A stretch of 64,000 bases of DNA from Candidatus Accumulibacter proximus (GTDB lineage Bacteria; Pseudomonadota; Gammaproteobacteria; Burkholderiales; Rhodocyclaceae). Location: positions 24,188-88,187 of the forward strand of contig JADJMH010000038.1 of the NCBI GenBank assembly GCA_016709675.1, in the 5' to 3' direction. A program made the position numbers and the translations under genes. Positions 53,479 to 62,799 of the stretch are shown piece by piece (within the stretch, counting starts at the first letter, position 1; every line of letters begins with the position of its first letter). The notes below the pieces were generated by a model. The model did no database searches. It was not told where the DNA came from and saw nothing but the letters and a program-made list of their open reading frames with translations.

Positions 53479-56142
53479 CTAGCCCTTTTCCGGTTTGCGG
53501 AGCCGCAGCCCAAGGTCAATGGTCCCGCGATCGGCGCCGGTCGTCAGCTGAAAGCCAAGGTGTTTGGCCAGCCGCTGCATGCGCAGGTTGCCGTCGAGCG
53601 CTTCGCCACGCAACTCACCGATGCCGCGCCCGCGGCAGTAGCTGATCAGGCTCTGCATCAACAGCCGTCCGAGTCCCTGGCCCTTGAGTGCAGATCTGAC
53701 GACGACGGCAAAGTCAGCAAAGGCATTGCCCGGCTCGGCAACGGCGCGCACCTCGCCGAGCGCATGCTCGACACCGTCGCTGTCGCGCTCAATTGCCACC
53801 AGCGCCATCTCGCGATCGTAGTCGATCTGACTGAACCGGGCGAGGCGAGCACGTGGCAGGCTCCTGATCGAGTCAAAAAAGCGCATGCGGGAATCTTCGG
53901 GATCCAGCGAGTTGAGCAGTTCGCCGAGGGTGGTCTCGTCCTCCGGTCGAAGCGGCCGGATCAGGAGCGTACGGCCACGCCATTCCACTGGCTGCTCGAG
54001 TTCCTTCGGGTAGGGTCGAATCGCAAAGCGGCGCAGGCCCGTCCTGCGCGCCGCCCTGCCAATGCCGATGTGCGCTTCCAGCACAACCACACCCGAAGTC
54101 TCGACATGTAGCGGATCAAGCGTGACGCTGGTCACCTCATCGAGGTCCGTGAGCAGTTGCGACAAGCGAACGAGCGCATTGCTGACCGCTGCCTGCAGCG
54201 CCTCCCGATCGTCTTCGGGCATCCCTTCGGCAAAGCGGCTGCGCGTGACCAGATCGCGGGCCAGTACCAGGTTGAGCGGCGGCAGCGCGACGACGACGCG
54301 GCCCGTGCGGCCGCCCGCGACCGACGCCAGGCCAAGGAAGATCACCGGACCGAACACCGGATCGTCGGCCACACCAAGGCGCATTGCCGGCGCACGGCTG
54401 TGGGCGACGCTCGATCGCAGTCGATAGCGGCTGACCCGGCTGCCCGGCCGCTGCGTCCGCGCACTGCTGCGCAGCCCGCGGGCGGCGATCCGGATCTCGG
54501 CCGGCGAGCGCAGTCCCGACGCGACCTGAGCAAACTCGGCCCCATCGGCGAGCACCAGCCCCAGATCGACCGGATAGCCGAGATCGCCCGCAGCCAGGAT
54601 CGCCGCATCGATGCTGCCGGCCAGCGGCGAGTCGGCGACGGCAATCCCGTAGGCCTGCAGCAGACGCCGCGCCTGGCGGGGCGACAAGGCCCCTGCCCCG
54701 CCATCGATCGCCTCCGTGAGCACGCTGCGGGCGGCGTCGACATCCGGCGAGAAACTCTCCGCCAGCGACGGCGGCATCTGCTGGAGCAACCGGCGATTGC
54801 GCCGGTAATTGACGACACCGAGAAAGACCGCGATCGCCTTTTCCGGCGAGTCATGGCTCAACACCGCGTTCGCCGCCGCAATCCGTTGCGCTTCGAGCAT
54901 TGCGGCGCCGCCGACCCAGCAGGTGAAGACGCTGCGCTCGGCTGTGCCGGACACCTCGCATATCGCCGTAGCAACATCGGCGCTGGCGGCGAACGGCGAC
55001 GGCGAGCAGACGGTCAGCACGGTGTCGGTATTGCTGTCGGCGAGCACGGCCGAGAGCGCTGCTGCCCAGTGGCTCGGCCTGACATCGGATGGCAGCGCCA
55101 GCGGGTTGGACAGCGATGAACGGGTCTGCAGCAGTTCCTCGAGGTGCTTGACGGTGTCGCGGGAGAGGCTGCCCAGCTCGCCGCCGGAACGTAGGAGCGT
55201 GTCGCCGGCAATCCGCCCGAGGCCGTGGCCGTTGGCCAGGATGGTCAGGCGCTCGCCGCGCAGAGGGCGCACCCGCGCCATCGCCTCGATGGCTTCAAAC
55301 ACATCGCCCAGGGTGTCGATGCGCACCCAGCCGGCGCGTTGCAGGGCCGCTTCGTAGACGTCGTCGGCATTGAATGGCGTGGTCACCGGGTGCCGTGGCT
55401 TCACCGGTCCGCCGCGAATGGCGACAACCGGTTTGTTGCGCGCGGCGCCACGTGCCGCTGACATGAACTTGCGTCCGCCGGAGATTTCGTCGAACTGCAC
55501 GAGGATCGACTGGGTGTCCCGGTCTACCGCCAGCCAGTCGAGCACGTCGGCCAGATCGACATCCATACTGGCGCCGAGGTGCAGTACCGTCGAAAAACCG
55601 ATGCCCCGGCTACCGGCACGATCAAGCACGGCAGCGGTGATGGCCGTCGATTGGGTGATCAGGGCAACCTTTCCCGGCATGATCGAAACCGGGGCGGCGC
55701 TGGCGTTGAGACCTCGCGCCGGAACGACGAGGCCACCGCTGCCCGGGCCGAGGATGCGGATCAGGTACGGTCGCGCTGCCTCAAGGATGGCCTTGCGCGC
55801 CGCCGCGATCTCGTTGCTGCTCATCCTGTGCCATAGCCAGGGCCCAACGATCACGCCGCGCGTGCCACGTGCTCCCAGTTGCTTGATGATCGACGGCACC
55901 ATATCCAGCGTCGCGCAGATGATCGCCAGGTCGGGCACGACCTCGAACTCGTCCAGGCGGACATCGGTACCGATGCCGAACAGCGAGCGTTTCCTGGCGC
56001 CCACGGAAATGACCGGACCGGCAAATCCGCCGGCAACCAGATTGGCAATCACCACCTCGGCATAGCGACTCGGCTCGTCGGGTTCGGCGACAACCGCGAC
56101 CGACCGGGGACGAAACAGGAATTCGAGGTTTCGGACAGTCAT
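53479..56142 (-). CDS. Pat-like protein: acyl-CoA synthetase (NDP-forming)-like domains fused to GNAT acetyltransferase
   Basis: 887 aa. The N-terminal CoA-binding domain (LFRPRSVAVVAEPDEPSRY), succinyl-CoA-ligase-like domains (FNADDVYEAALQRAG), an ATP-grasp-like section, and a C-terminal GNAT domain (VVVRSALKGQGLGRLLMQSL) reproduce Salmonella Pat, a protein lysine acetyltransferase that inactivates acyl-CoA synthetases. The SHTG-type phosphorylated-His motif of active ligases is replaced by HPVTTPF, consistent with a regulatory domain. The expected targets are enzymes of acetate/acyl-CoA metabolism; an acyl-CoA dehydrogenase gene lies 128 bp upstream on the same strand. Confidence 0.88.
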   Translation of the reverse strand: MTVRNLEFLFRPRSVAVVAEPDEPSRYAEVVIANLVAGGFAGPVISVGARKRSLFGIGTDVRLDEFEVVPDLAIICATLDMVPSIIKQLGARGTRGVIVGPWLWHRMSSNEIAAARKAILEAARPYLIRILGPGSGGLVVPARGLNASAAPVSIMPGKVALITQSTAITAAVLDRAGSRGIGFSTVLHLGASMDVDLADVLDWLAVDRDTQSILVQFDEISGGRKFMSAARGAARNKPVVAIRGGPVKPRHPVTTPFNADDVYEAALQRAGWVRIDTLGDVFEAIEAMARVRPLRGERLTILANGHGLGRIAGDTLLRSGGELGSLSRDTVKHLEELLQTRSSLSNPLALPSDVRPSHWAAALSAVLADSNTDTVLTVCSPSPFAASADVATAICEVSGTAERSVFTCWVGGAAMLEAQRIAAANAVLSHDSPEKAIAVFLGVVNYRRNRRLLQQMPPSLAESFSPDVDAARSVLTEAIDGGAGALSPRQARRLLQAYGIAVADSPLAGSIDAAILAAGDLGYPVDLGLVLADGAEFAQVASGLRSPAEIRIAARGLRSSARTQRPGSRVSRYRLRSSVAHSRAPAMRLGVADDPVFGPVIFLGLASVAGGRTGRVVVALPPLNLVLARDLVTRSRFAEGMPEDDREALQAAVSNALVRLSQLLTDLDEVTSVTLDPLHVETSGVVVLEAHIGIGRAARRTGLRRFAIRPYPKELEQPVEWRGRTLLIRPLRPEDETTLGELLNSLDPEDSRMRFFDSIRSLPRARLARFSQIDYDREMALVAIERDSDGVEHALGEVRAVAEPGNAFADFAVVVRSALKGQGLGRLLMQSLISYCRGRGIGELRGEALDGNLRMQRLAKHLGFQLTTGADRGTIDLGLRLRKPEKG

Positions 56143-56270
56143 TGTGGTCTCGTCAGCACGGCATGTTTTCGGCCAACAGTATGCTTGATTTTCTCCGCAG
56201 CGTCGCGCGCCAGTTCAGCAAGTGAGCCGGCGGTGAAAACGGCTGTTGGCCGCAGTCAGGCCTCACTGCA

Positions 56271-58094
56271 TCAGGGGAACGCAAAATTGCCGTTGTCCAT
56301 CTGCATCAGCGAACGCGTCGGCGCCAGCGCGCTGGTTCGGTGTGCATCGGCACGTGGCAGCAGACGGTCAAAGTAGAACTCTGCGGTCTGGATCTTGGCG
56401 CGATAGAAATCCGCTGACTCTGCCCCCTGGCCACTGCGCAGACGCTGACGGGCCTGGTCGGCCTGCAGGGCCCAGAAGTGGCCCATCATTACGTAGCCCG
56501 AATACATCAGGTAGTCGACGCTCGTCGAGCCGACGAGATCCCGATCTTTGGCCGCCCGCCACATGATCCTCAGGGTGAGTAGATTCCACTCGATGGCATG
56601 CCTGGTCATCGAGCGAGCCATGCGGCCCCCCGATCCGCGTGCAGCCAGCTGCGGCCCGGCAAAGCGCAGCATGATGCGAGTGAAGTCGCGGACGCATTTT
56701 CCCCTGCTGCCGATCAACACCTTGCGGCCCAGCAGGTCAAGTGCCTGGATGCCGGTGGTCCCCTCGTACAGGGTCGCGATGCGTGCATCACGAGCAATCT
56801 GCTCCATTCCGTGCTCATGGATGTAGCCATGCCCGCCAAACACCTGCATGCCGAGGTTGGCCGCCTCGAGACCCATTTCAGTCAGAAAGCCCTTGAGGAT
56901 CGGCGTGTAGAAGCCGAGCATGTTGTCGTACTGCGCCTGCGCTACACGATCGTCTTCGAGCACCGCATTGAACATCAGGTCGGCGGTCTGAGCGGCCGCA
57001 TAAATCATCGCTCGGCCGCCTTCCGCGATGGCTTTCTGGGTGAGCAGCATGCGCCGTACATCGGGGTGCCAGATCAAGGCGTCGGCAATCGAGTCGGGTT
57101 CCTTTTTCCCCGACAGCGCTCGCATCGAGCGGCGATCCCGGGCATAGGACAGCGCACCCTGAAACGAGGCCTCTGCGTGCGCGATGCCCTGCAGCGCGAT
57201 ACCGATGCGCGCGGTGTTCATGAAGGTGAACATGGCTTCCAGCCCCTTGTTGGGCTCGAAGATCAAATGGCCGACCGCGGCATCGAAATTCAGCACGGCC
57301 GTTGCCGAGGCGCGGATGCCCATCTTGTGTTCGATCGATCCGCAACTGACCGCGTTTCGCTGGCCAGCCGAACCGTCCGCATCGACGAGGAATTTCGGTA
57401 CGACGAACAGCGAGATGCCGCGCGTTCCCGCCGGGGCATCGGGCAGGCGGGCGAGGACGATATGCACGATGTTCTCGGCCAGATCGTGGTCGCCCGCCGA
57501 GATGAACATCTTGGTGCCGGTGATCCGGTAGCTGCCATCGGGCTGCGGTTCAGCCTGCGTTCTGATCTGCGCCAGATCGGTGCCGCATTGTGGCTCGGTC
57601 AGGCACATGGTGCCGGTCCACTCGCCGCTGACCAGAGCAGGCAGATACTGCGATCTCTGTGCCTCGCTGGCGTAGCGCAGGAGCGTGTTGATGCAGCCCA
57701 GGCTCAGCCCCGGATACATGCTGAACGACCAGTTCGCCGCACCCATCATCTCGGCCTTGAAGACACTGAGCGAGGTCGGCAGGCCCTGGCCACCGTATTC
57801 GACCGGAAACGAGAGGCCCTGCCAGCCACCGTCGACGAACTGTCGGTAGGCTTCCCTGAATCCGGCCGGGGTGCTGACCTTGCCGGCATTGAAGTGGCAA
57901 CCCTCCTGGTCTCCGGGCAGATTCAGCGGTGCAAGTACCTCTTCACACCAGCGTGCCGCAGCTTCGAGTATCGCCTCGACCATCTCGGGCGTTGCTTCGG
58001 CACCGTTCGCCAGCCGGGCATAGTGCGCGGGATAGTCGAGCACCTCGTTCATCAGGAAGCGCATATCGCGCAGGGGGGCTTTGTAGGTGGGCAT
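56271..58094 (-). CDS. Acyl-CoA dehydrogenase with C-terminal domain (DmdC/FadE-like)
   Basis: 607-aa flavoenzyme. MPTYKAPLRDMRFLMNEVLD is the typical start of the 590-610 aa group with an extra C-terminal domain (as in DmdC). Internal motifs: TMCLTEPQCGTDLAQIRTQA, KMFISAGDHD (FAD/substrate loop), MGIRASATAVLNFD, and FGGHGYIHEHGMEQIARDAR. It oxidises an acyl-CoA to the enoyl-CoA. An in-frame GTG at 58109 is the alternative start. It diverges from the TetR gene, which probably controls it. Confidence 0.92.
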   Translation of the reverse strand: MPTYKAPLRDMRFLMNEVLDYPAHYARLANGAEATPEMVEAILEAAARWCEEVLAPLNLPGDQEGCHFNAGKVSTPAGFREAYRQFVDGGWQGLSFPVEYGGQGLPTSLSVFKAEMMGAANWSFSMYPGLSLGCINTLLRYASEAQRSQYLPALVSGEWTGTMCLTEPQCGTDLAQIRTQAEPQPDGSYRITGTKMFISAGDHDLAENIVHIVLARLPDAPAGTRGISLFVVPKFLVDADGSAGQRNAVSCGSIEHKMGIRASATAVLNFDAAVGHLIFEPNKGLEAMFTFMNTARIGIALQGIAHAEASFQGALSYARDRRSMRALSGKKEPDSIADALIWHPDVRRMLLTQKAIAEGGRAMIYAAAQTADLMFNAVLEDDRVAQAQYDNMLGFYTPILKGFLTEMGLEAANLGMQVFGGHGYIHEHGMEQIARDARIATLYEGTTGIQALDLLGRKVLIGSRGKCVRDFTRIMLRFAGPQLAARGSGGRMARSMTRHAIEWNLLTLRIMWRAAKDRDLVGSTSVDYLMYSGYVMMGHFWALQADQARQRLRSGQGAESADFYRAKIQTAEFYFDRLLPRADAHRTSALAPTRSLMQMDNGNFAFP

Positions 58095-58326
58095 GGTGCG
58101 GTCTTTCACAAAATTGGACAGAGTGCCTCGGCACCGCCCGCCAATGGCGGCCAGCGGCGTCTACTCAGTATTTTCAGGATACGACAGTTTGTGTACGAGT
58201 GTCCACTGAATAAATAGGTATGTAACTCAGTTTTTTCTCGTCAGACCTAACCGAACCATTTTGCAGAAGACAAGACACTGTCAAACCCATGTCATTTTGG
58301 ATACAACTGTTCTAGAATGCCAAGCC
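58095..58326. promoter_or_regulatory. Divergent promoter region acyl-CoA dehydrogenase / TetR
   Basis: 232-bp AT-richer spacer. A 9-bp palindrome GACA-C-TGTC lies at 58274-58282. A TAGAAT box at 58313-58318 is followed by the TetR ATG only nine bases later, so the TetR transcript may have almost no leader. The palindrome is a candidate TetR operator. Inferred from position. Confidence 0.35.
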
Positions 58327-59010
58327 ATGAACACTATCCAGCCACCCGGAAGAAGTGCCTCGAGGAATCCCGAGCCCCTGTCTCGCAGCGCGCGCAAGGA
58401 TCTGACGCGCGCCAGTCTCCTGCAGGCGGCGTTGACCCTGATGGGCGAGGGACGCAGTTTCACCAGCCTTGGCCTGCGCGAAATCGCCCGCGAAGCTGGC
58501 GTCGTACCGAACGCCTTCTATCGTCACTTTCGCAACACCGATGAACTGGGCCTGCTGCTGGTCGAGGAAGCCGGAATCACCCTGCGCCGTCTGTTGCGCG
58601 AGGCACGCAAGATGGAGGTGGCGCCGCGCGACATGCTGCGCCGTTCGGTCCAGGTTTACCAGGAACACGTGAAACGCAACCGCCTGCAGTTCGTGTTCAT
58701 CTCGAGTGAGCGCTCAGGAGGCAGTCGCATCCTGCGCCTGGCGATTCGCAATGACGTGACCCACTTCACCAATGAAATGGCGCAGGATTTCCGGCTGCGT
58801 GGCCTGTACACGAACCTGCCGACGGCAAGCCTGCAAATGGTTTGCAGCATGATCGTGATGACCATGCTCGCGGCGGCCACGGACATTCTCGACCTGCCCC
58901 CCGACCAACCCCTGCTCGAAGCCGAAATGTCGGAGAACTTCGTGCAACAGCTCAAGATCATCCTGTTTGGCGCAACACGCCTGAACGAATCGTTTGCGGC
59001 GTCGGCATGA
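58327..59010 (+). CDS. TetR-family regulator, FabR-like
   Basis: 227 aa. The N-terminal HTH LTRASLLQAALTLMGEGRSF then LREIAREAGVVPNAFYRHF is TetR type and close to FabR/DesT, which sense acyl-CoA or acyl-ACP saturation. The C-terminal ligand domain is helical. It diverges from the acyl-CoA dehydrogenase gene, its probable target. Its stop overlaps the start of the oxidoreductase fragment (ATGA, 59007-59010). Confidence 0.87.
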   Translation: MNTIQPPGRSASRNPEPLSRSARKDLTRASLLQAALTLMGEGRSFTSLGLREIAREAGVVPNAFYRHFRNTDELGLLLVEEAGITLRRLLREARKMEVAPRDMLRRSVQVYQEHVKRNRLQFVFISSERSGGSRILRLAIRNDVTHFTNEMAQDFRLRGLYTNLPTASLQMVCSMIVMTMLAAATDILDLPPDQPLLEAEMSENFVQQLKIILFGATRLNESFAASA

Positions 59011-59120
59011 GCACGGCAACCAATCCTCAACGCCTGCTTCTCGTAGGCAGCACGGGTGCCGTCGACCAGCAGGTCCTGCGACTCGCATTGGCTGGTGTAC
59101 GTGTCGTTCACGCTCATACC
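59007..59120 (+). pseudogene. N-terminal remnant of an NAD(P)-binding oxidoreductase
   Basis: About 35 codons read NPQRLLLVGSTGAVDQQVLR then LALAGVRVV, the Rossmann start of NmrA/YbjT-like proteins (GATGxxGxxxL), with the last Gly changed to Asp. After about residue 35 similarity ends and the frame runs into the next gene's leader. The ATGA overlap with the TetR gene suggests the intact gene was once in that operon. Confidence 0.5.
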
Positions 59121-59280
59121 ACGTCAAACAGGGCTACAGCTGCTGAGTGTTTGCGACACCGGGCGCCTGCGCGCTCCGGGAAAAGGCGAGAAAATCGCTC
59201 AACTTACGGTACGATAATGACTGATTGCGCCGCGGGCATCGCGACGCAATCGTGTGCAACCACTACCCAGGAGAGCGACC

Positions 59281-60735
59281 ATGAACAAGAACGCAGAACT
59301 GGCACTGCCAAAGGAAGCGCAATCTGAGACCAGGCCTACCGTGTTGGCCACCGAGCCGCTGAACACACCGACGAGCCAGATTCCGGTCATCGAACCGGAG
59401 ATGGCCCGGCTGCTCGAATTCACGCGGGCAAACGATTCCAGCCTGACGCCAAAGGAGATCAACGCGCAGCTTGACCGTGTGCTGCGCGACTACGACGAGC
59501 TGACAGCGCTGTACGCCGAAAACAACCGCCGTATCGACAGTGCGCTGGCCGAACTTCGCCAGTCCGGTGGCGCAGTATCGAGCGAGGTACACCGACTCGG
59601 CGCCGACCTGCAGCAGCAGAACCGGTCATTGGCTGCGCATGCCGCCGCGACCGAACAGCGGATCGATGCGCTTCGGCGAGAGGCTCGTGGTTGGCTGGCC
59701 GACGCCGAGCAGCGCTGGGACATTCGGCTCGCGAGCAACAATGTACGCATCAGTGCCGACGTGGCGCGGCTCGATGCCGGTATCGGCTCGCTGGAAGATC
59801 TGTTATCAGTGCAGGAGCAAATCGTTGCCGAGCAGCGCGCGCGTCTTGATCAGTTTGACGTCACCTACGAGCTGCTGGATACCGCGACCCGCGGCAACAA
59901 GCGCCGCATCGAAGAGGTGCGTGTGCAAGCGGAAAAACAACACGCCATCGTCGAGGCGCGGATCGAGGGTTTGAGCGCCCTGCAGCGCGAGCACCAAGCC
60001 GAGGTTCGGACCTTGCAGGGTCTGGTCGGCGTTCTGCAATCGGAAACGCAGCGCCTGGACGCGGCAATCGCCGAGCTTGCCGCGACGCTGGTCGACCATC
60101 AGGGTGCCACCCGGGACAGCTTCAAGTGGACCCATCTCGCCATCGCCGGCCTGCTGCTGCTGACCGTATTAGGCTTCGCCCTGGTCAAGTGGGTGCCAGC
60201 CTTTGCCCCCGCAAGCAGCGAAGCGGCGATCGCAGGGAGCGAGGCCCGCATCACCGAGGTCAGCGGTCAGCTAGCCGCACTCGCTGCTGGCGACGCGGCG
60301 CGGCAGGAGACCGATGCTCAGCAGCAAGCGCGCATCGAGCAAGTGTCAGGCAAGGTTTCGGGTCTGGAGAAAAGCCTCGGCGACTTGCGCGCCGCGATGC
60401 GTAAAATGCGCGTGCAGAGCGCCGGAGCTGCGGTCGTGCATGATGGCCAGTGGTTGCTTCAGCAAAAGCCCAACGCCTACACCGTGCAGCTGGTGATGTC
60501 CCCGAGCCAGGCCGACATGGCGCGCTTCATCGACCGCAACGTGGAACATCTGATGCTGAATTCGCTGGCCTTTTCCGTCACCGAACACGACCAGCGTGAG
60601 CGCTACAACCTGTTCTTCGGCGTGTTCGATACGGTCACCCAGGCGCGCGCTGCCATTGCCGCGCTGCCGACTGAGCTGCGCGCCAACCGGCCGTGGGTAC
60701 GGCAGCTCCAGTCGGTGCAGGAGTCCTTGCGCTAG
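59281..60735 (+). CDS. Coiled-coil, membrane-anchored SPOR-domain protein
   Basis: 484 aa. The N-terminal 290 residues are a long charged coiled-coil region (repeated E/Q/R/A heptads). One membrane helix (HLAIAGLLLLTVLGFALVKW) lies at about 288-307. A second coiled coil follows, and the C-terminus is a SPOR fold (NAYTVQLVMSPSQADMARFI, YNLFFGVFDTVTQARAAIAA, RPWVRQLQSVQ) that binds denuded peptidoglycan at division sites. The layout is DamX-like. ATG at 59281 has AGGAGA upstream. It probably acts in septation; its N-terminal part is expected in the cytoplasm. Confidence 0.83.
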   Translation: MNKNAELALPKEAQSETRPTVLATEPLNTPTSQIPVIEPEMARLLEFTRANDSSLTPKEINAQLDRVLRDYDELTALYAENNRRIDSALAELRQSGGAVSSEVHRLGADLQQQNRSLAAHAAATEQRIDALRREARGWLADAEQRWDIRLASNNVRISADVARLDAGIGSLEDLLSVQEQIVAEQRARLDQFDVTYELLDTATRGNKRRIEEVRVQAEKQHAIVEARIEGLSALQREHQAEVRTLQGLVGVLQSETQRLDAAIAELAATLVDHQGATRDSFKWTHLAIAGLLLLTVLGFALVKWVPAFAPASSEAAIAGSEARITEVSGQLAALAAGDAARQETDAQQQARIEQVSGKVSGLEKSLGDLRAAMRKMRVQSAGAAVVHDGQWLLQQKPNAYTVQLVMSPSQADMARFIDRNVEHLMLNSLAFSVTEHDQRERYNLFFGVFDTVTQARAAIAALPTELRANRPWVRQLQSVQESLR

Positions 60736-60817
60736 CGGCAGCGCGAAAAGGCCCAGGCACAAGCCAGGGAATCCATGCCCGATGGGCTCCGGCGTCAAGC
60801 ACGCAGCCGCCTGCCGA

Positions 60818-61816
60818 TCATTCGCAGGGCGGTACAACACCCTGCTGCGGCTTCGGATTGTAGCCGGCCCCCTTACCGACAAAGGCCTGTGCTCCCGGGG
60901 CAGCCGCCGCTTTCATGGCGGCTGGGAGTACCTTAGCCAGCTTCTCACGCTGCCCATCGAGGCACTCATGATTCAATGGTACCTGCTGCGAACAGGCAAC
61001 GCCCTCGGCGATGGCCGACTGCACTTCCGGGACAGTGGCATGGTGCGCCGCCCACTTGAACTCAACGAAGAAAGCACTGGCGCAGTCGACGTCCGACAAG
61101 CGTCCTGCGCAGGTTTCTGCGCTGTCATCATCGGTCACGCCAGGCGGATTGCACTTGACATAGCCACAACTGCTCCGCACCCAGGCTGAGAGAGTACGCA
61201 GCGGATCGTCCCGCAACTCGTCGATTTTCGAGGGCAGGTCCTGCGGTGTGATCGGCTGTCCGTCCGGACTCTTCAACCAGGTCAGGTTCTCCTTTTCCAT
61301 ACTCTTCCAGAAGGCATCCTCCTTCATCCCGGACCAATCCTTGAGCACGTACGCGTACAGCCTCTTATGCTTGTCCGGGATGTCGGCATTGAGGACGGCG
61401 GTCGACAGGTGATGATGATCCGTCAGATAGAACTTGCCGCCCGGACCCCGTACCAGGGGAACCCACCGGTTGTCCTCGAGCAGCCAGTCGCTCAGCTTCC
61501 CGTCCTTGGCCTTGCGCGTGATCTTGCCTGACTTGCACGCCGCCGCGCCCATGCCCACCGCCGATTGCGTCGGGTGGAGGTCTTGCACGTCGATCCAGCA
61601 CCCCTTCCTTTTCTTTTCCTTGAAGGTGACGATCCTGATCGGAGCGCCGCCGGCAGCGCTGGTGTCTTCGTCATAATCGACAAGTTTGACGACCTTGGTG
61701 TCCTTGCCGCACTCGGGAATCCGCTTTCTCCAGTCGCCCTTGCCACTGCTGGCGACAGCTGTCGCCGCCAGGACCGTCATCAGACATCCTGAGAGCATCA
61801 TAGTGATCGTGCGCAT
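60818..61816 (-). CDS. Secreted ParB-like nuclease-fold protein (ParBc_2 type)
   Basis: 332 aa with a signal peptide (MMLSGCLMTVLAATAVASS). The mature part has YLTDHHHLSTAVLNADIPDK at about 130-149, the DHHH motif of putative secreted ParB/Srx-fold nucleases, and WLLEDNRWVPLVRGPGGKFY before it. Six or more cysteines in the C-terminal half (SSCGYVKCNPPG, CAGRLSDVDC, CSQQVPLNHEC) suggest disulfides, consistent with export. Biochemical function is unproven. A single gene. Confidence 0.7.
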   Translation of the reverse strand: MRTITMMLSGCLMTVLAATAVASSGKGDWRKRIPECGKDTKVVKLVDYDEDTSAAGGAPIRIVTFKEKKRKGCWIDVQDLHPTQSAVGMGAAACKSGKITRKAKDGKLSDWLLEDNRWVPLVRGPGGKFYLTDHHHLSTAVLNADIPDKHKRLYAYVLKDWSGMKEDAFWKSMEKENLTWLKSPDGQPITPQDLPSKIDELRDDPLRTLSAWVRSSCGYVKCNPPGVTDDDSAETCAGRLSDVDCASAFFVEFKWAAHHATVPEVQSAIAEGVACSQQVPLNHECLDGQREKLAKVLPAAMKAAAAPGAQAFVGKGAGYNPKPQQGVVPPCE

Positions 61817-62162
61817 GCCATTCCTCCTTGATTACCCCGATAGGGAACGAAAATGATACGAATGTGCATTTCAACCGCACCGGGTGGAGTATCCACAGCC
61901 GCTGCACGGCAGTCAATCGAACATTTTTATGATGATCGCCAGCCCAAGGCAGCACGGGCGGGCTCGTCTCAGCGATGCACGCCCTTGAACACGCGCGGAA
62001 TCTTTGCTCACCCGAAGTCTGCGATGCCTGGGAGAATCCGTCATGGAAGCCGCCATGTGCGAGGTTGCGATCATCGAGGACGACCCGCCGACCAGCGATC
62101 AATTGCCACTTGACATACGTACGTATTAGCGTACTACTTTGGCTCCCTCGAAGGAGCACGCA
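61817..62162. other. Spacer before the Phd/YoeB module, with its promoter
   Basis: 346 bp. The first part has no recognisable gene; a tiny plus-strand frame at 62043 resembles a response-regulator start for about ten residues only. The last 55 bp hold the toxin-antitoxin promoter. Confidence 0.45.
62111..62138 (+). promoter_or_regulatory. phd/yoeB promoter with palindromic operator
   Basis: TTGACA (62111-62116), a 16-bp spacer and TACTAC (62133-62138) form a good sigma-70 promoter. The spacer contains TACGTACGTA and the inverted arms TACG-TATTAG-CGTA. Phd/YefM antitoxins bind such short palindromes inside their own promoter, so autoregulation is likely. Confidence 0.6.
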
Positions 62163-62405
62163 ATGAACACGCTTACCGCCAGCGAAGCTCGCGCAAACCT
62201 CTACCGCCTCATTGACCAAACAGCTGAGTCGCATGAGCCAATCATCATTTCCGGAAAACGCAGCAGTGCCGTGCTGCTCTCCGCAGAAGATTGGAGCGCA
62301 ATTCAAGAAACCCTGTATCTACTGGCGGTTCCTGGCATGCGCGAGTCCATCAAAGCTGGAATGGCCGAGCCTCTGGCAAATAGTTCGAAGGCGCTTGCGT
62401 GGTGA
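62163..62405 (+). CDS. Phd/YefM-family antitoxin
   Basis: 80 aa: MNTLTASEARANLYRLIDQT then PIIISGKRSSAVLLSAEDWS and the alpha-helical tail that wraps the toxin. This is a standard YefM. The ATG is preceded by GAAGGAG. Its stop lies inside the toxin start region, so the two are translationally coupled. It should neutralise the YoeB toxin and repress the operon. Confidence 0.92.
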   Translation: MNTLTASEARANLYRLIDQTAESHEPIIISGKRSSAVLLSAEDWSAIQETLYLLAVPGMRESIKAGMAEPLANSSKALAW

Positions 62406-62665
62406 GTTTGGAAATTGTTTATACCAGGCAAGCAATGAAGGATGCAACAAAACTCGCTGCACGCGGCCTCAAGCCAAAGGCACAAGAACTGCTGACGGTT
62501 CTTGCCGGCAACCCGTTTCAAAATCCACCGCCCTTCGAAAAGCTGGTCGGGGATTTTGCTGGTGCATACTCTCGCCGCATCAGTATTCAGCACCGCATCG
62601 TCTACGAGGTCTTTGCCAAAGAGACAATAGTTCGCGTCTTGCGCATGTGGACTCACTATGAGTGA
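62399..62665 (+). CDS. Txe/YoeB-family ribosome-dependent mRNA endonuclease toxin
   Basis: 88 aa from GTG: IVYTRQAMKDATKLAARGLK, NPPPFEKLVGDFAGAYSRRI, SIQHRIVYEVF and the final RMWTHYE. The C-terminal His-Tyr pair and the SRRI...HRIVY core are the YoeB/RelE catalytic signature. A second GTG at 62402 is an alternative start. It cleaves mRNA on the ribosome when not bound by antitoxin. The overlap with the antitoxin gene and complete active site suggest a working module. Confidence 0.92.
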   Translation: MVSLEIVYTRQAMKDATKLAARGLKPKAQELLTVLAGNPFQNPPPFEKLVGDFAGAYSRRISIQHRIVYEVFAKETIVRVLRMWTHYE

Positions 62666-62799
62666 CATTAGCGGCCTACCCCGGACCACCTTTATTGGCG
62701 CCAACTGGATGTGGATCTGTCAGTCGAGTCGGTTCGGCATCCGGAACGTTTCCCTCTCGTGTCAAAGACGTCGGCTAATCGGGTAGCCGGGGGTTTCTG

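Noticed and set aside
62043..62117. Tiny plus-strand frame with a VAIIEDDPPTSDP stretch like the start of a response regulator
   Set aside because: Only about ten residues match and the frame stops after 24 codons; too short to claim a remnant.
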